The translations under genes were made by a program, and so were the position numbers. 64,000 nucleotides of DNA from Polycyclovorans sp964425915 (lineage in GTDB: Bacteria > Pseudomonadota > Gammaproteobacteria > Nevskiales > Nevskiaceae). The notes beneath the pieces were generated by a model, which saw only the letters and a program-made list of their open reading frames with translations, was not told the DNA's origin and did no database searches. Shown here piece by piece: positions 1-8,937 of this stretch; the stretch's first letter is position 1, and the number at the start of each line of letters is the position of its first letter. The stretch spans positions 1 to 64,000 of the forward strand of contig CAYROO010000007.1 of NCBI GenBank assembly GCA_964425915.1, read 5' to 3'.

Positions 1-259
<259 letters not shown>

Positions 260-263
<4 letters not shown>

Positions 264-1162
264 ACGGTCACCTCCTTGCCGTCGCACGGCGCCTGCTACT
301 GGCCTGCACGCTGGGCCTTTGGGCCACCCTAGGCGCTGCGCAGTCAGTGGCCGGTGAGGTCAAGATGGTGACCGGGTTCGGCACCGCCAGCTCCAGCGCC
401 GGCGTCATCCGCCGACTGGAACGGGGCAGTCCGATTTACCCCGGTGACACCCTGAGCACCGCTGCCAGCAGCTACATCAACGTCAAGTTCAACGACGGCG
501 GTTATGTGCTGGTGCGTCCGGCCAGTCGCTTTCAGGTCGAGGACTTCGCATTCACCGCCGCAGCGCCAACGCCGACATCAAGCCCTACCCCCACCGCTGC
601 GCCAGCGCCGCCGCCTGTCACCGCCCGCCCGACGCCGCCCGCACCCGCCGCCGCGACACCGGTGACGGCGGTGGACAACACGCCGCAGCGGGCATTCTTC
701 AAGCTGATCAAGGGGGGCTTCCGCGCGGTGACCGGCGCCATCGGCAAGCTACGTGACGAGGACTACCGCATCACCACCCCGGTGGCGACGATCGGGATCC
801 GCGGCACCGAGCCTTTCGTGCAACTGGTGGAGGCGGACAGCGCGCTGATCGACCGCCTGGGCCTACCGGAGGGCGTCAAGCGCGGTGATGGCGCGGTCAT
901 CGGGACGTTCAGTGGCCGCGTGGTGTTACAGACGTTCCCGCGGCGCGCCGACGGCAGCGCGGGCGCATTCACCGGGCAGCGGTGGACGGTGGCACGGTGG
1001 CAGGGCACAGACAGCGATGCGCCCGATGGCGCCGCTCCCGAGGGTACCGAGCTGGGACCCAATGAATTTGTCTGGGTGGATACCGATGGCGGGATCACGC
1101 CCATCGCGACCCCCGATCTCGCGCTGCAGACGCCGGACCCGACCAGCGCGGAGTGCAACTAG
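260..1162 (+). CDS. FecR-domain secreted protein
   Basis: 300 residues. A signal peptide covers about residues 1-27 (cleavage near GAAQ-SVAG). A FecR-type beta domain follows: VAGEV near the start, then GSPIYPGDTL, then FNDGGYVLVRPASRF. A Pro/Ala/Thr-rich linker at about 98-135 interrupts it. A second conserved segment then reads TTPVATIGIRGTE, which is typical of envelope FecR-domain proteins. Unlike the E. coli FecR sigma regulator it has no cytoplasmic anti-sigma region, so a periplasmic structural or binding role is more likely than iron-citrate signalling. It overlaps the preceding Pro-Thr gene by four bases, implying that the pair acts together. It converges with ubiI, whose stop lies 20 bp away. 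Confidence 0.8.
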
Positions 1163-1183
1163 CCGGCGCCCGCCCAGAGCGAT

Positions 1184-2329
1184 TCAGCCCATGGCCCGAC
1201 GCATCATCAGGGCCTTGAGGCTGGGGCTGCGGTCGAGCAAGCCCAGGCCGCTGCCCAGCAGTGTTGCCAGGCTTGGCGCACCGGCGCCGAAGGCGCGCGA
1301 CAACACGTCCGTCAACACGATCATCTCGCGGTTGGCGGCCTGGCGTGCACGCTCGTAGCGCGCCAATGTCCGGGTTTGCCACCAGGCACGTCCGCGATCA
1401 CGGGCCTCTGCCAGCACCTGCGCCAGCGCCACGCCGTCGGCAATGCCCAGGTTCACACCCTGACCTGCCAGGGGATGAACCGTGTGGGCGGCGTCGCCGG
1501 CGAGGACCAGACGATGCGCGATATAGCGCTCGGCGTGCTGGGCCGCCAGCGGAAACACCTGCCGGGGGCCGTCCAGCATCATCTCACCCAGTACGCCCTG
1601 CAATGCAGTGGTGAGCAGCCGGTTGAACTCGGCCGCAGGCAGCGCCTGCAGCGCCTCCGCTTCAGGGCTCGACCACACCAGCGAACAACGTCCATCCACC
1701 AGCGGCAGCAGGGCAATGACGCTGCCGTCCGGGCTGAACCGCTGCCATGCGGTCTCCGCATGCGGTTGGACGCTGCGCAGCGGCGCCACCAAGCCACCCT
1801 GCGGGTATTGCCAACGATGGACGGCAATACCGGCCGCCGTCCGCAGTGGCGAGTGGGCACCATCGCAGGCCACCACCAGCGCGCAACGCACCACATGGTC
1901 GCCCTCCAGCAGCAGGCTGACGCCGTCGTCGTGCGCAATGCGATCCCGAAGGGCCAGTCCGGACAGGCGGCGATCCGCCGGCAGCTCCGTCCACAGGTCG
2001 GCCCGCAACCGCGACTCCGGCACGATCCAGCCCAGCGCCTCGGACCGCAACAGCTCAGCATCGAACTGCAGCGCCTGATCAGGCTGCCCCTGCCAGACCC
2101 GCATGCGCCGATAGGCCTGCCGCTGATCCAACGCGAAGGCCTCGGGCAACGCCCGCGCCGAGGCCGGGGCTATGGCATATAGCCGAGCATCGTCGGGGCG
2201 CGCCTGCGGCGCGCTGCCCTGCTCGATCACCCCCGCATCAAAACCCGCCTGGCGCAGGCGCCGTGCCGTGGCCAGCCCCACCACGCCACCGCCCACCACG
2301 GCGATATCCCAGCGTTGGATCGGACTCAC
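1184..2329 (-). CDS. ubiI: UbiI/VisC-family FAD-dependent ubiquinone-pathway hydroxylase
   Basis: Flavoprotein monooxygenase of the UbiH/UbiI/UbiF group, which hydroxylate the aromatic ring of ubiquinone precursors. The N-terminal Rossmann FAD motif is DIAVVGGGVVGL. The second FAD motif is near the C terminus (LAGDAAHTVHPLAGQGVNLG), the classical GD...HP..GQG signature. I set the start at a GTG at 2327-2329 because GGAGG lies eight bases upstream and the GTG overlaps the stop of ubiH (GTGA); this gives 381 residues. A longer frame to 2359 lacks such a site. Last gene of ygfB-pepP-ubiH-ubiI. Which ring position it hydroxylates (C5 for UbiI, or C6 for a UbiF-like enzyme) cannot be decided from sequence alone. 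Confidence 0.85.
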   Translation of the reverse strand: MSPIQRWDIAVVGGGVVGLATARRLRQAGFDAGVIEQGSAPQARPDDARLYAIAPASARALPEAFALDQRQAYRRMRVWQGQPDQALQFDAELLRSEALGWIVPESRLRADLWTELPADRRLSGLALRDRIAHDDGVSLLLEGDHVVRCALVVACDGAHSPLRTAAGIAVHRWQYPQGGLVAPLRSVQPHAETAWQRFSPDGSVIALLPLVDGRCSLVWSSPEAEALQALPAAEFNRLLTTALQGVLGEMMLDGPRQVFPLAAQHAERYIAHRLVLAGDAAHTVHPLAGQGVNLGIADGVALAQVLAEARDRGRAWWQTRTLARYERARQAANREMIVLTDVLSRAFGAGAPSLATLLGSGLGLLDRSPSLKALMMRRAMG

Positions 2330-3486
2330 CGGCTGCCTCCGTAACCCAGGTTCTGCCACATCACCGGCTGCTTCAATGGCGGCAGCAGATCCAGTGCCAG
2401 CAGTCCCCAGTGGCGTGCGCCGGCAAGCCCGGGGATGCGATTGGAAAACAGCCGCACCAGCTGATCGGTAAAACCTGCGGTGCGAGCCCGGTCAGGCGCG
2501 CGCGCACTGACATAGGCCGACAGCAGCTCAGGCCTTCCCGGGTCGCCCGCGGCCGAGCCGAAGATCCGTGCCAGCGCATCGACATCGCGCAGGCCCAGGT
2601 TGAAGCCCTGCGCGGCCACCGGGTGCAGGGACTGCGCCGCATTGCCGACGAACAGCGTGCGCGGCGCGGTGAGGGTATCGCTGAGTACACGGCTGAGCGG
2701 CCATGCGGTACGTGCGCCCAGTGCCATGAACCGGCCCAGCCGCTCGCCAAAGCAGTCCTGGGCCGCCGCCAGGAAGCCGGTGTCCTCCATGGTCATCAAG
2801 ATCTCGGCACGCGCAGTCGGCAGGGTCCAGACCAGCGAGCAGGCATCGTCCGGCTTGGGCAGCAGCGCGATCGGGCCGTCCGGGGTAAAGCGCTCGTAGG
2901 CCCAGCCACGATGCGGACGCTGCACCCGCACTGCGGTGACGATGGCGGTTTGCCGGTAATCATCAATGGTGGCGGCCACCCCCTGCGCCGCCCGGAGCGT
3001 CGACTGCGCACCATCGGCCGCCAGCAGCAGCTGCGCCCCGAGCAGGGTGCCATCGGCGAGCTGCAGCCGCACACCCTCCGGCGTTACGCTGTGCGCGGCC
3101 ACCGCCATCGGCGACTGCACTGCGATATCCAGCTGCCGCACCCTCTGCCACAGGGTCTGCAGCAGGTGTCGCATCGGCAGGTTGTAGCCCAGCGCCGGCA
3201 AGCCAGCCTCCTCGGCGGTGAAGCGCGCCATGCCGAAGCGGCCGCGTTCCGAGATGTGGGTGGCGACGATGGGCGTGGCGGCGGGCGCCAAGGCCGGCCA
3301 CACGCCCAAACGCGCAAAGATGGCCTGACTGGCCGCGTTGAGCGCGATGCATCGCTCGTCCCAACGTGCCGCGCCTTCCGGTGCCGAACCGGTTTCGATC
3401 AGGGTGGGCCTGCGGCCAGCGGCGGCGAGTGCCAAGGCCAGACTCAGCCCTACGGGGCCGCCGCCGACGATGACGATGTCGCGCAT
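2326..3486 (-). CDS. ubiH: UbiH, 2-polyprenyl-6-methoxyphenol hydroxylase
   Basis: 386-residue FAD-dependent hydroxylase of aerobic ubiquinone synthesis. The N-terminal dinucleotide motif is IVIVGGGPVGLSLALAL. The internal WDERCIALNAAS segment is typical of UbiH. The C-terminal FAD motif is FVGNAAQSLHPVAAQGFNLGLRD. UbiH has Asn here where the family often has Asp (GNAAQ versus GDAAH). It lies five bases from the pepP stop and overlaps the next hydroxylase gene by four bases, the usual gammaproteobacterial arrangement. The pair of related hydroxylases probably arose by duplication and acts at successive ring positions. Confidence 0.92.
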   Translation of the reverse strand: MRDIVIVGGGPVGLSLALALAAAGRRPTLIETGSAPEGAARWDERCIALNAASQAIFARLGVWPALAPAATPIVATHISERGRFGMARFTAEEAGLPALGYNLPMRHLLQTLWQRVRQLDIAVQSPMAVAAHSVTPEGVRLQLADGTLLGAQLLLAADGAQSTLRAAQGVAATIDDYRQTAIVTAVRVQRPHRGWAYERFTPDGPIALLPKPDDACSLVWTLPTARAEILMTMEDTGFLAAAQDCFGERLGRFMALGARTAWPLSRVLSDTLTAPRTLFVGNAAQSLHPVAAQGFNLGLRDVDALARIFGSAAGDPGRPELLSAYVSARAPDRARTAGFTDQLVRLFSNRIPGLAGARHWGLLALDLLPPLKQPVMWQNLGYGGSR

Positions 3487-3491
3487 CGGGA

Positions 3492-4820
3492 TCAGGCCTT
3501 CTGTGTGGTGGCCATCAGGGCCTCAATGGCGGCGACCGTCTTCGGCACGCCGTCGGTCAACACCTCTGGCCCGTTGACGGTGACCAACACATCATCCTCG
3601 ATGCGGATACCGATGCCGTGAAAGGCCGGGTCGACGCCCGGCGTACCCGGTGCCACGTACAGACCGGGCTCCACCGTCATCACCATACCCGGCGCAAACT
3701 TGCGGTCGCGGCCGTCCAGTTTGTAGCGGCCGACATCGTGGACATCGAGGCCCAGCCAATGGCCGGTGCCGTGCATGTAGAACTGCCGATGCTTGCCCGC
3801 CTTGATCAGCGAATCGACCTCGCCCTTGAGCAGGCCCAGGCGCACCAGCCCGGCGGTCAGGATGCGGGTGGCCACCGCATGCGGCCGCGCCACCGAGGCG
3901 CCCGGCTTGAGCGTCTTGATGGCCGCCAGGTTGGCGGCCAGCACCACCTCGTACAGCGCGCGCTGCGCCGCCGAGAAACGTCCGTTGACCGGAAAGGTGC
4001 GGGTGATGTCCGCGGTGTACCCGTCGAGTTCGCCGCCGGCATCAATCAGCAGCAGGTCTCCATCGCGCAGCGGCTGGTTGTTCTCGGTGTAGTGGAGGAT
4101 GCAGGCATTGTCGCCACCGCCGACGATGCTGCCGTAACCCGGCACCATGCGGTGGTCGGCGAAGTGGTTGTGGATAACGGCGGCGATCTCCCACTCGTTG
4201 CGCCCCGGCCGCGTCGCCTGCATGGCCCGCACGTGTGCCTCGGCGGTCACGCGGCAGGCCTGCCGCAGCAGGCGCAACTCGGCGGGCCGCTTGTGCAGGC
4301 GCAGCTCGTGCAGCGAAGGCTCCAGCGCCACCACCGCCGTCGGTGCCGAGCCGCCCCGACGCGACACTTCGCGGATATGCCGCATGGCCGCGGTGATCTG
4401 TGGGTCCAGCGCAGGATGCTCACCGAGGGTGTAGTGCACCGCCTCACGTCCGGCCAGCAGCTCGGGCAGGCGCTGGGAAAACTCATCGATGGAAAACGCC
4501 TGGTCGGCGCCGTAGTGGCGCAAGGCACCCTCGGGCCCGGCGCGGCGGCCATCCCAGATTTCGCGCTCGGCGTTGCGCGGCCGCACGAACAACACGTAGA
4601 CCCCCTCCTTGCGCCCGGGTACCAGTACCGCGATGGCCTCGGGTTCCGGGAAGCCGGTGAGGTAGGCGAAGTCGCTGTCCTGCCGGAAAGGAAAATGTGT
4701 GTCTCGCGACCGCGTCACCTCGTGGGCCGCTGGCACCACCACCACGTCGCGCGGACCGATGCGCTTCAGCAGGGCCGCGCGGCGGGCGGCGTGCTCACGC
4801 TGCTGCTGGGGGTTCAGCAT
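3492..4820 (-). CDS. pepP: Xaa-Pro aminopeptidase P
   Basis: 442 residues, the length of E. coli PepP. It removes N-terminal residues that precede proline. The N-terminal creatinase-like domain occupies about residues 1-175 and the pita-bread metallopeptidase domain about 180-435. All five dinuclear metal ligands are in place: Asp260 and Asp271 (LLIDAGGELDGYTADITR), His354 (GTGHWLGLDVHD), Glu384 (TVEPGLY) and Glu408 (GIRIEDD). It lies two bases downstream of ygfB and upstream of ubiH, a conserved operon whose link between proline peptidase and ubiquinone synthesis has no clear explanation. Confidence 0.96.
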   Translation of the reverse strand: MLNPQQQREHAARRAALLKRIGPRDVVVVPAAHEVTRSRDTHFPFRQDSDFAYLTGFPEPEAIAVLVPGRKEGVYVLFVRPRNAEREIWDGRRAGPEGALRHYGADQAFSIDEFSQRLPELLAGREAVHYTLGEHPALDPQITAAMRHIREVSRRGGSAPTAVVALEPSLHELRLHKRPAELRLLRQACRVTAEAHVRAMQATRPGRNEWEIAAVIHNHFADHRMVPGYGSIVGGGDNACILHYTENNQPLRDGDLLLIDAGGELDGYTADITRTFPVNGRFSAAQRALYEVVLAANLAAIKTLKPGASVARPHAVATRILTAGLVRLGLLKGEVDSLIKAGKHRQFYMHGTGHWLGLDVHDVGRYKLDGRDRKFAPGMVMTVEPGLYVAPGTPGVDPAFHGIGIRIEDDVLVTVNGPEVLTDGVPKTVAAIEALMATTQKA

Positions 4821-4822
4821 GG

Positions 4823-5380
4823 TCAGTGCATCCGCTGCGAATCGCTGGGGTCGGGAATGGGCTGCGGACGCAGATCCATGTAGACCAACTGCGCGCCCAC
4901 CCGCAGATACTCCACCAACTCGGCATAGGCGGTCTCTTCCAACTCCCCATCGGCATCCTCTTCATGCCCGGCACGGGTGAATTCTGCGAAGTCATCCACC
5001 ACCTCGCGCGCGTCCGCCGACAACTGGTCCAGCTGAAAACCGGGCTTGGTCGACAGGCCAAACAGAAATCCGGCGCACCAGGCCGCCAGGGCCTCGACGC
5101 GGGTCGACAGCGGCAAGGCATCCGCCGGTAGCAGCGGTGTGAAGCCCAGGTCTTCATCCTGCAGGGCGGCCTGGGTGGCATCGCGCAGGGTCTTCAGTAG
5201 ATCAGGCGCACGGGCGCCGGCGGGGACGCCGGCATCGAGCAGGCGCAGCAGGTCGATTTGATCGGCCGGCAGCACGCACAGCGCGCCGCTCAGGCAGCCA
5301 TGGAACTCTGCCGCGTCACCGCCCCGCCCGAGGGCGGTGAGTGCCGCCTGGCAGGCGGCGTGGTCAAGGGTCGTGGTCAT
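4823..5380 (-). CDS. ygfB: YgfB/UPF0149 family protein
   Basis: 185 residues, all-alpha UPF0149 fold. Typical features are the central WCAGFLFGL segment, the LSADAREVVDDFAEF helix and the acidic C-terminal half ending with MDLRPQPIPDPS. In Pseudomonas aeruginosa YgfB modulates expression of an amidase that affects beta-lactam tolerance; transfer of that role here is inference. First gene of ygfB-pepP-ubiH-ubiI. The ATG lies only a few bases after a TATACT hexamer, leaving no room for a normal ribosome-binding site. In pseudomonads the divergent neighbour is the zapB/zapA pair; here that pair is 52.8 kb away. Confidence 0.9.
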   Translation of the reverse strand: MTTTLDHAACQAALTALGRGGDAAEFHGCLSGALCVLPADQIDLLRLLDAGVPAGARAPDLLKTLRDATQAALQDEDLGFTPLLPADALPLSTRVEALAAWCAGFLFGLSTKPGFQLDQLSADAREVVDDFAEFTRAGHEEDADGELEETAYAELVEYLRVGAQLVYMDLRPQPIPDPSDSQRMH

Positions 5381-5381
5381 A

Positions 5382-5398
5382 CACGCAGTATATGCGTG
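5382..5398 (-). promoter_or_regulatory. Inverted repeat with -10-like TATACT before ygfB
   Basis: CACGCA (5382-5387), a 5-bp spacer GTATA, then TGCGTG (5393-5398): a perfect 6-bp-arm inverted repeat. Read on the minus strand it contains TATACT, a good -10 element, whose predicted start of transcription falls on or next to the ygfB ATG at 5380. This would give a leaderless or near-leaderless mRNA. No convincing -35 is seen. Confidence 0.4.
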
Positions 5399-5425
5399 CC
5401 CCCCGCCGCCGGCAGCCTTGCCGCC

Positions 5426-5809
5426 TTATTCGTCGACGGTTCCGTGATAGGCATCCGCCCGCTGCTGCAGGTCCTGACAGGCCGGCGAGCCCTCGTCAGC
5501 TTCAAGCGCGGCACAGCTGGCGTTGGCGATACTGTCCATGCAGGCAATGAAGGGCTTGCGCAGCGTGCCGCTGACCCCGGTCGCTGTCTGATACTGCGCC
5601 CAGGGCAGAGCGTCACAGAGATGATCGAGGTTGGCTTCCATCATCGCCCGATACTCGGGCGGCATGGTTTGCACCTGCTCCATCGCACAGGCGCGCATCC
5701 GGTCACAGGCGGCGGCGGCAGCAACCGTCGCCGCATCATCGGCCCAGGCCGGCATCATCCCGGACATCACGGACAGCAACAGGGGTGCTGCCGACATTCT
5801 CACGCTCAT
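5426..5809 (-). CDS. Small secreted protein with six cysteines, unknown function
   Basis: 127 residues from the ATG at 5809; an ATG at 5833 would add eight residues. A signal peptide ends near PAWA-DDAAT. The mature part is alpha-helical in character, with no aromatic-rich beta pattern. It carries six cysteines spaced as two in CDRMRAC and one each in HLC, IAC, ASC and PAC, consistent with three disulfides in the periplasm. No family is recognised. It stands alone between ygfB and the SRPBCC gene, both on the same strand, with gaps of 45 and 84 bp. Confidence 0.65.
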   Translation of the reverse strand: MSVRMSAAPLLLSVMSGMMPAWADDAATVAAAAACDRMRACAMEQVQTMPPEYRAMMEANLDHLCDALPWAQYQTATGVSGTLRKPFIACMDSIANASCAALEADEGSPACQDLQQRADAYHGTVDE

Positions 5810-5893
5810 GGTCCGTCCACCGATCATTGGCATACGCCAGTCTGATGGCGGCGCGCCCTCGGTGCATGACCCAGCTGGGGTACGCCGTCACCG

Positions 5894-6361
5894 TCAATCG
5901 GGCGCGCCGAGAAAGCGCCGCAGGCGCCGATGGCGATAACGAAAAAACGCCTTGACGAACGCACTTGCCAGCGGCGTTGCGAATCGCGGCGAGAAGCTCA
6001 GACTGTCCGTGATGGTGCAGCCCTGACCCGCCGGCGTGATCCAACGCCGGTGCTGCCAGTGGCGCATCGAGCCCATGGGTGAGCGCTCGACGAATCCCGC
6101 CCCTGGAGCGAGGGTCTCCAGTGTCAGGTCGGACCAGTCAAACGGCAGCAGCCCGCCAAGAAAGATCCAGCTGCGAAACAACCGTTGTCCCGGCACCACC
6201 GTCTCCGGCGACAGGCCGGCAAAGTCCCTCGGGACGGTCATGCGCATCACCGGCATCATCTCGCGACGAATACAGCGGAAGTCCGTGATCCAGGCCCAGG
6301 CCTGCTCCTGCGAGGCGCGGACGGTGGTCGCGAGTTCGAAGTGCTGGTGGGGATCGCGCAT
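5894..6361 (-). CDS. SRPBCC (START-like) family protein
   Basis: 155 residues. The pattern ELATTVRASQEQAWAWITDF at the N terminus, a central beta-rich segment (FVERSPMGSMRHWQHRRWI) and a long C-terminal amphipathic helix (FVKAFFRYRHRRLRRFL) match the polyketide cyclase/SRPBCC helix-grip fold, which binds a hydrophobic ligand. There is no residue set that identifies the ligand. The start is the ATG at 6361; a GTG three codons upstream is possible. It lies between the small Cys protein and pirin, all on the minus strand, but gaps of 48 bp or more do not prove an operon. Confidence 0.7.
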   Translation of the reverse strand: MRDPHQHFELATTVRASQEQAWAWITDFRCIRREMMPVMRMTVPRDFAGLSPETVVPGQRLFRSWIFLGGLLPFDWSDLTLETLAPGAGFVERSPMGSMRHWQHRRWITPAGQGCTITDSLSFSPRFATPLASAFVKAFFRYRHRRLRRFLGAPD

Positions 6362-6418
6362 TGGGGGCACGCATCAGGACGACGGTGCCCCACATGCTAC
6401 ACCGCAGCGTGCTCCGAA

Positions 6419-7291
6419 TCAGGCCACCAGCCGCCCGTTGCGATAGTCGTCCAGCGCCTGCTCGATTTCCTCGCGGGTGTTCATCACGAACGGCCCGTAC
6501 TGCACCACCGGTTCGCCCAGCGGGCGACCAGCAATCAGGACGTAGCGCCCGCCCTCCGCGCCAGCGGTAATGGTGACCGTGTCGCCATCCGACAACACAC
6601 CGGCGGCATGGGTGGGCAGTTCGCGGACCGCGTCGCCCTCGCCCACCTGCAGGCTGCCCTCATAGACGTACAACAGGGCGTTGTGACCGGCCGTCACCAC
6701 ATGCTGAAACACGGCGCCGGGCGCCAGCCGCAGGTCCAGATACAGCGGGTCGGTGGCCATCGCACCGGGCCTCGGGTTCACCGGGCCGGCCAGCACCGCG
6801 CCGTCGTGTGTCGCCTGGCCGGCAATCACCTTGAGGTAACCATCGCCGGCCAACGGCACCGTCGGGATCTGGTCGGCCGGAATGTCCCGGTAGCCGGCCG
6901 GCTGCATCTTGTCGCGCGCCGGCAGGTTGATCCACAGCTGGAAACCGCGCATCCGCCCTTCCGCCTGCTGCGGCATTTCCGAGTGGATCACGCCGCGCCC
7001 GGCGGTCATCCACTGCACGCCACCGCTCTTGAGCTCGCCGATGTTGCCGAGGTGGTCCTCGTGGCGCATGTGGCCGTCAATCATGTAGGTGACGGTTTCG
7101 AACCCGCGATGCGGATGCGGCGGAAAGCCGGCGATGTAGTCGTCCGGGTTGTCGGTACCGAACTGGTCCAGCATCAGGAAGGGGTCCAGCCGCAGGCCGG
7201 GCGTGGCGCCGATGCTGCGCCGCAGACGCACGCCGGCACCGTCGGAGGTGTCGACGCCGGGGATGACCCGCTGAAGGTGACGTGTACTCAT
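6419..7291 (-). CDS. Pirin family protein
   Basis: 290-residue double-cupin protein. The four metal ligands of pirin are present at the family positions: His59 and His61 (PPHPHRGFET), and His103 and Glu105 (GRGVIHSEMP). The second cupin domain, from about residue 150, is less conserved (LAPGAVFQHV, YVYEGSLQVG). Pirins are iron-binding proteins; bacterial members are linked to quercetin dioxygenase activity or redox sensing, and the substrate here is unknown. It lies 35 bp downstream of azoR on the same strand, so the two are probably one transcript under the divergent LysR regulator. Confidence 0.9.
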   Translation of the reverse strand: MSTRHLQRVIPGVDTSDGAGVRLRRSIGATPGLRLDPFLMLDQFGTDNPDDYIAGFPPHPHRGFETVTYMIDGHMRHEDHLGNIGELKSGGVQWMTAGRGVIHSEMPQQAEGRMRGFQLWINLPARDKMQPAGYRDIPADQIPTVPLAGDGYLKVIAGQATHDGAVLAGPVNPRPGAMATDPLYLDLRLAPGAVFQHVVTAGHNALLYVYEGSLQVGEGDAVRELPTHAAGVLSDGDTVTITAGAEGGRYVLIAGRPLGEPVVQYGPFVMNTREEIEQALDDYRNGRLVA

Positions 7292-7326
7292 GACGAACTC
7301 CCGTGGTCAAACCGTGGATGGTGGGC

Positions 7327-7929
7327 TCAGGCCGCCAGCGCATCGATGCGCTGGTGGGCCGCGTCGAGGGCCGCGCGTCGGGCCTCCTCGCCCACGGCCA
7401 GGCCTTCGGCATAGATGAAGTCGATATCGCGGATGCCGATGAAGTTGAAGAAGTCGCGAACGTACGCGCTCTGGGTGTCCTTCGGCGTGCCCAGATAGTG
7501 CCCACCGCGTGCCGCCAGCACCGTCAGCTTGCGGTCGGCCAGCAGGCCTTCGGGCCCGTTGGCGGTGTAGCGGAAGGTGACACCGGCACGGGCAACATGG
7601 TCGATCCATGCCTTGAGCGTCGACGGAATGCCGAAGTTGTACATCGGCAGCCCCAGCGCCACGGCGTCGGCCGCCTGCAGCTCGGCGATCAGCGCGTCGC
7701 TTTCGGCGACGATGGCCTGCTGCGCCGGGCTGCGCGCATCCGGCTTGGCGAGAAACGCCTGGAAGCGCTCGGCCGTGAGGTGCGGCAGCGGGTTGGCGGC
7801 AAGGTCGCGCACCACCACCTCGCCGTCGGGGTGCCGGGCCTGCCAGGCGGCGACAAAATCCTGGGCCAGCCTGGATGACTGGCCGCCTTCGGAGAACAGG
7901 CTGGTGGTGATCTGTAGCAGCGTGGTCAT
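7327..7929 (-). CDS. azoR: FMN-dependent NADH:quinone/azo reductase
   Basis: 200 residues, the standard AzoR length. The flavodoxin-like fold is shown by LLQITTSLFSEGGQSSRLAQ at the N terminus (FMN phosphate), LGLPMYNFGIPSTLKAWIDH (isoalloxazine-binding loop) and the AARGGHY loop near residue 145. It reduces quinones and azo compounds with NADH in the cytoplasm, usually as a protective quinone reductase. The ATG at 7927-7929 is preceded by GGAG at a good distance, so a longer frame reaching 8013 is rejected. Divergent from the LysR gene with a 98-bp intergenic region carrying paired palindromes. Confidence 0.92.
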   Translation of the reverse strand: MTTLLQITTSLFSEGGQSSRLAQDFVAAWQARHPDGEVVVRDLAANPLPHLTAERFQAFLAKPDARSPAQQAIVAESDALIAELQAADAVALGLPMYNFGIPSTLKAWIDHVARAGVTFRYTANGPEGLLADRKLTVLAARGGHYLGTPKDTQSAYVRDFFNFIGIRDIDFIYAEGLAVGEEARRAALDAAHQRIDALAA

Positions 7930-7993
7930 GGCGAAACTCCGGTGTGGGAAACGTGCCGCCATTAAACGATTGCCTTGATCGATATAAAAGCGG

Positions 7994-8029
7994 ATTATTT
8001 CGGCAATAACCATCTATTATTTCGATAAT
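7994..8029 (+). promoter_or_regulatory. Paired palindromic LysR operator candidate overlapping the lysR start
   Basis: Two copies of ATTATTTCG begin at 7994 and 8016, 22 bp apart, close to two helical turns. Each is the left part of an inverted repeat: TTATT-N5-AATAA (7995-8009) and ATTAT-TTCG-ATAAT (8016-8029). The second one includes the ATG of the LysR gene (8028-8030). The spacing and A+T richness fit a LysR recognition and activation site pair controlling azoR-pirin, with autorepression of the regulator. Confidence 0.6.
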
Positions 8030-8933
8030 GTCGACGCCCAGAATCAGTCTTGAGCAATGGCGCGCCCTGGTCGCCGTGGTCGATGCCGGCGGCTACGCCC
8101 AGGCCGCCGACGTGCTCAACAAGACCCAGTCCACCCTCAGCTATGCGGTGAAGAAGCTGGAATCCCTGTTGGGCATCGAAGTGTTCACCCTGCAGGGCCG
8201 CAAGGCGCAGCTCACCCCGGCCGGGCAGGTGCTGTACCGCCGCGGCCGCACCCTGCTGGACGAGGCCGCTCGGGTCGAACGCGCCGCCGCCACGCTGGCC
8301 CAGGGCCAGGAACCGGAACTGTGCCTGGCGGTGGAAGTGATCTTCCCCACCTGGCTGCTGCTGCGCTGCTTGGACCGCTTCGCCCGCGAGCATCCCGAAA
8401 CCCGCATTGAGCTGTATGAAACGGTGCTCGGCGGCACCGACGAAGCGGTGCTGGAAGGCCGCGTCGATCTCGCCATCGCCTCGCGCATGCCGCCAGGCTT
8501 CCTGCTCGACCCGCTGATGCGCGTCGGCTTCGTCTGCGCCGCCGCCCCCGATCATCCCCTGCACCGCCTGGGCCGCCCGCTGACACCGGACGACCTGCGT
8601 CAGCATCGGCATCTGGTGGTGCGTGACTCCGGCAGCCAGCGCACCCGCGAAGGTGCCTGGCTGGGCACCGAGCAACGCTGGACCGTCACCTCCAAAGCCA
8701 CCTCGATCCGCGCCGCCACGCTCGGCCTCGGCTTTGCCTGGTATGCCGAGAACACCATTCGCGAAGAGCTCGACCACGGCACGCTGGTGCCGCTGCCGCT
8801 GGTGGAAGGCGCCGAGCGCTACAGCGACCTCTACCTCGTCGTCACCCACGGCGATGCCGCCGGCCCGGGCGCGCAGCGATTGGCAGCCATCCTGCGCGAG
8901 GAGGTGACGGCGCTCACCGCCATGCCGCGCTGA
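8028..8933 (+). CDS. LysR-family regulator, probable control of azoR and pirin
   Basis: 301 residues. The winged helix-turn-helix is at residues 8-65 (LEQWRALVAVVDAGGYAQAA, then STLSYAVKKLESLLG). The periplasmic-binding-protein-like effector domain starts at about residue 90. The divergent orientation to azoR with operator-like palindromes between them is the classical LysR arrangement, so quinone or electrophile stress is a plausible signal (inference). The start codon lies inside a palindrome and has no recognisable Shine-Dalgarno sequence. No second in-frame ATG occurs before the HTH. Confidence 0.9.
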   Translation: MSTPRISLEQWRALVAVVDAGGYAQAADVLNKTQSTLSYAVKKLESLLGIEVFTLQGRKAQLTPAGQVLYRRGRTLLDEAARVERAAATLAQGQEPELCLAVEVIFPTWLLLRCLDRFAREHPETRIELYETVLGGTDEAVLEGRVDLAIASRMPPGFLLDPLMRVGFVCAAAPDHPLHRLGRPLTPDDLRQHRHLVVRDSGSQRTREGAWLGTEQRWTVTSKATSIRAATLGLGFAWYAENTIREELDHGTLVPLPLVEGAERYSDLYLVVTHGDAAGPGAQRLAAILREEVTALTAMPR

Positions 8934-8937
8934 CCCA

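Noticed and set aside
2263..3621. Long plus-strand open frame opposite ubiH
   Set aside because: Same shadow effect; ubiH on the minus strand has full family signatures.
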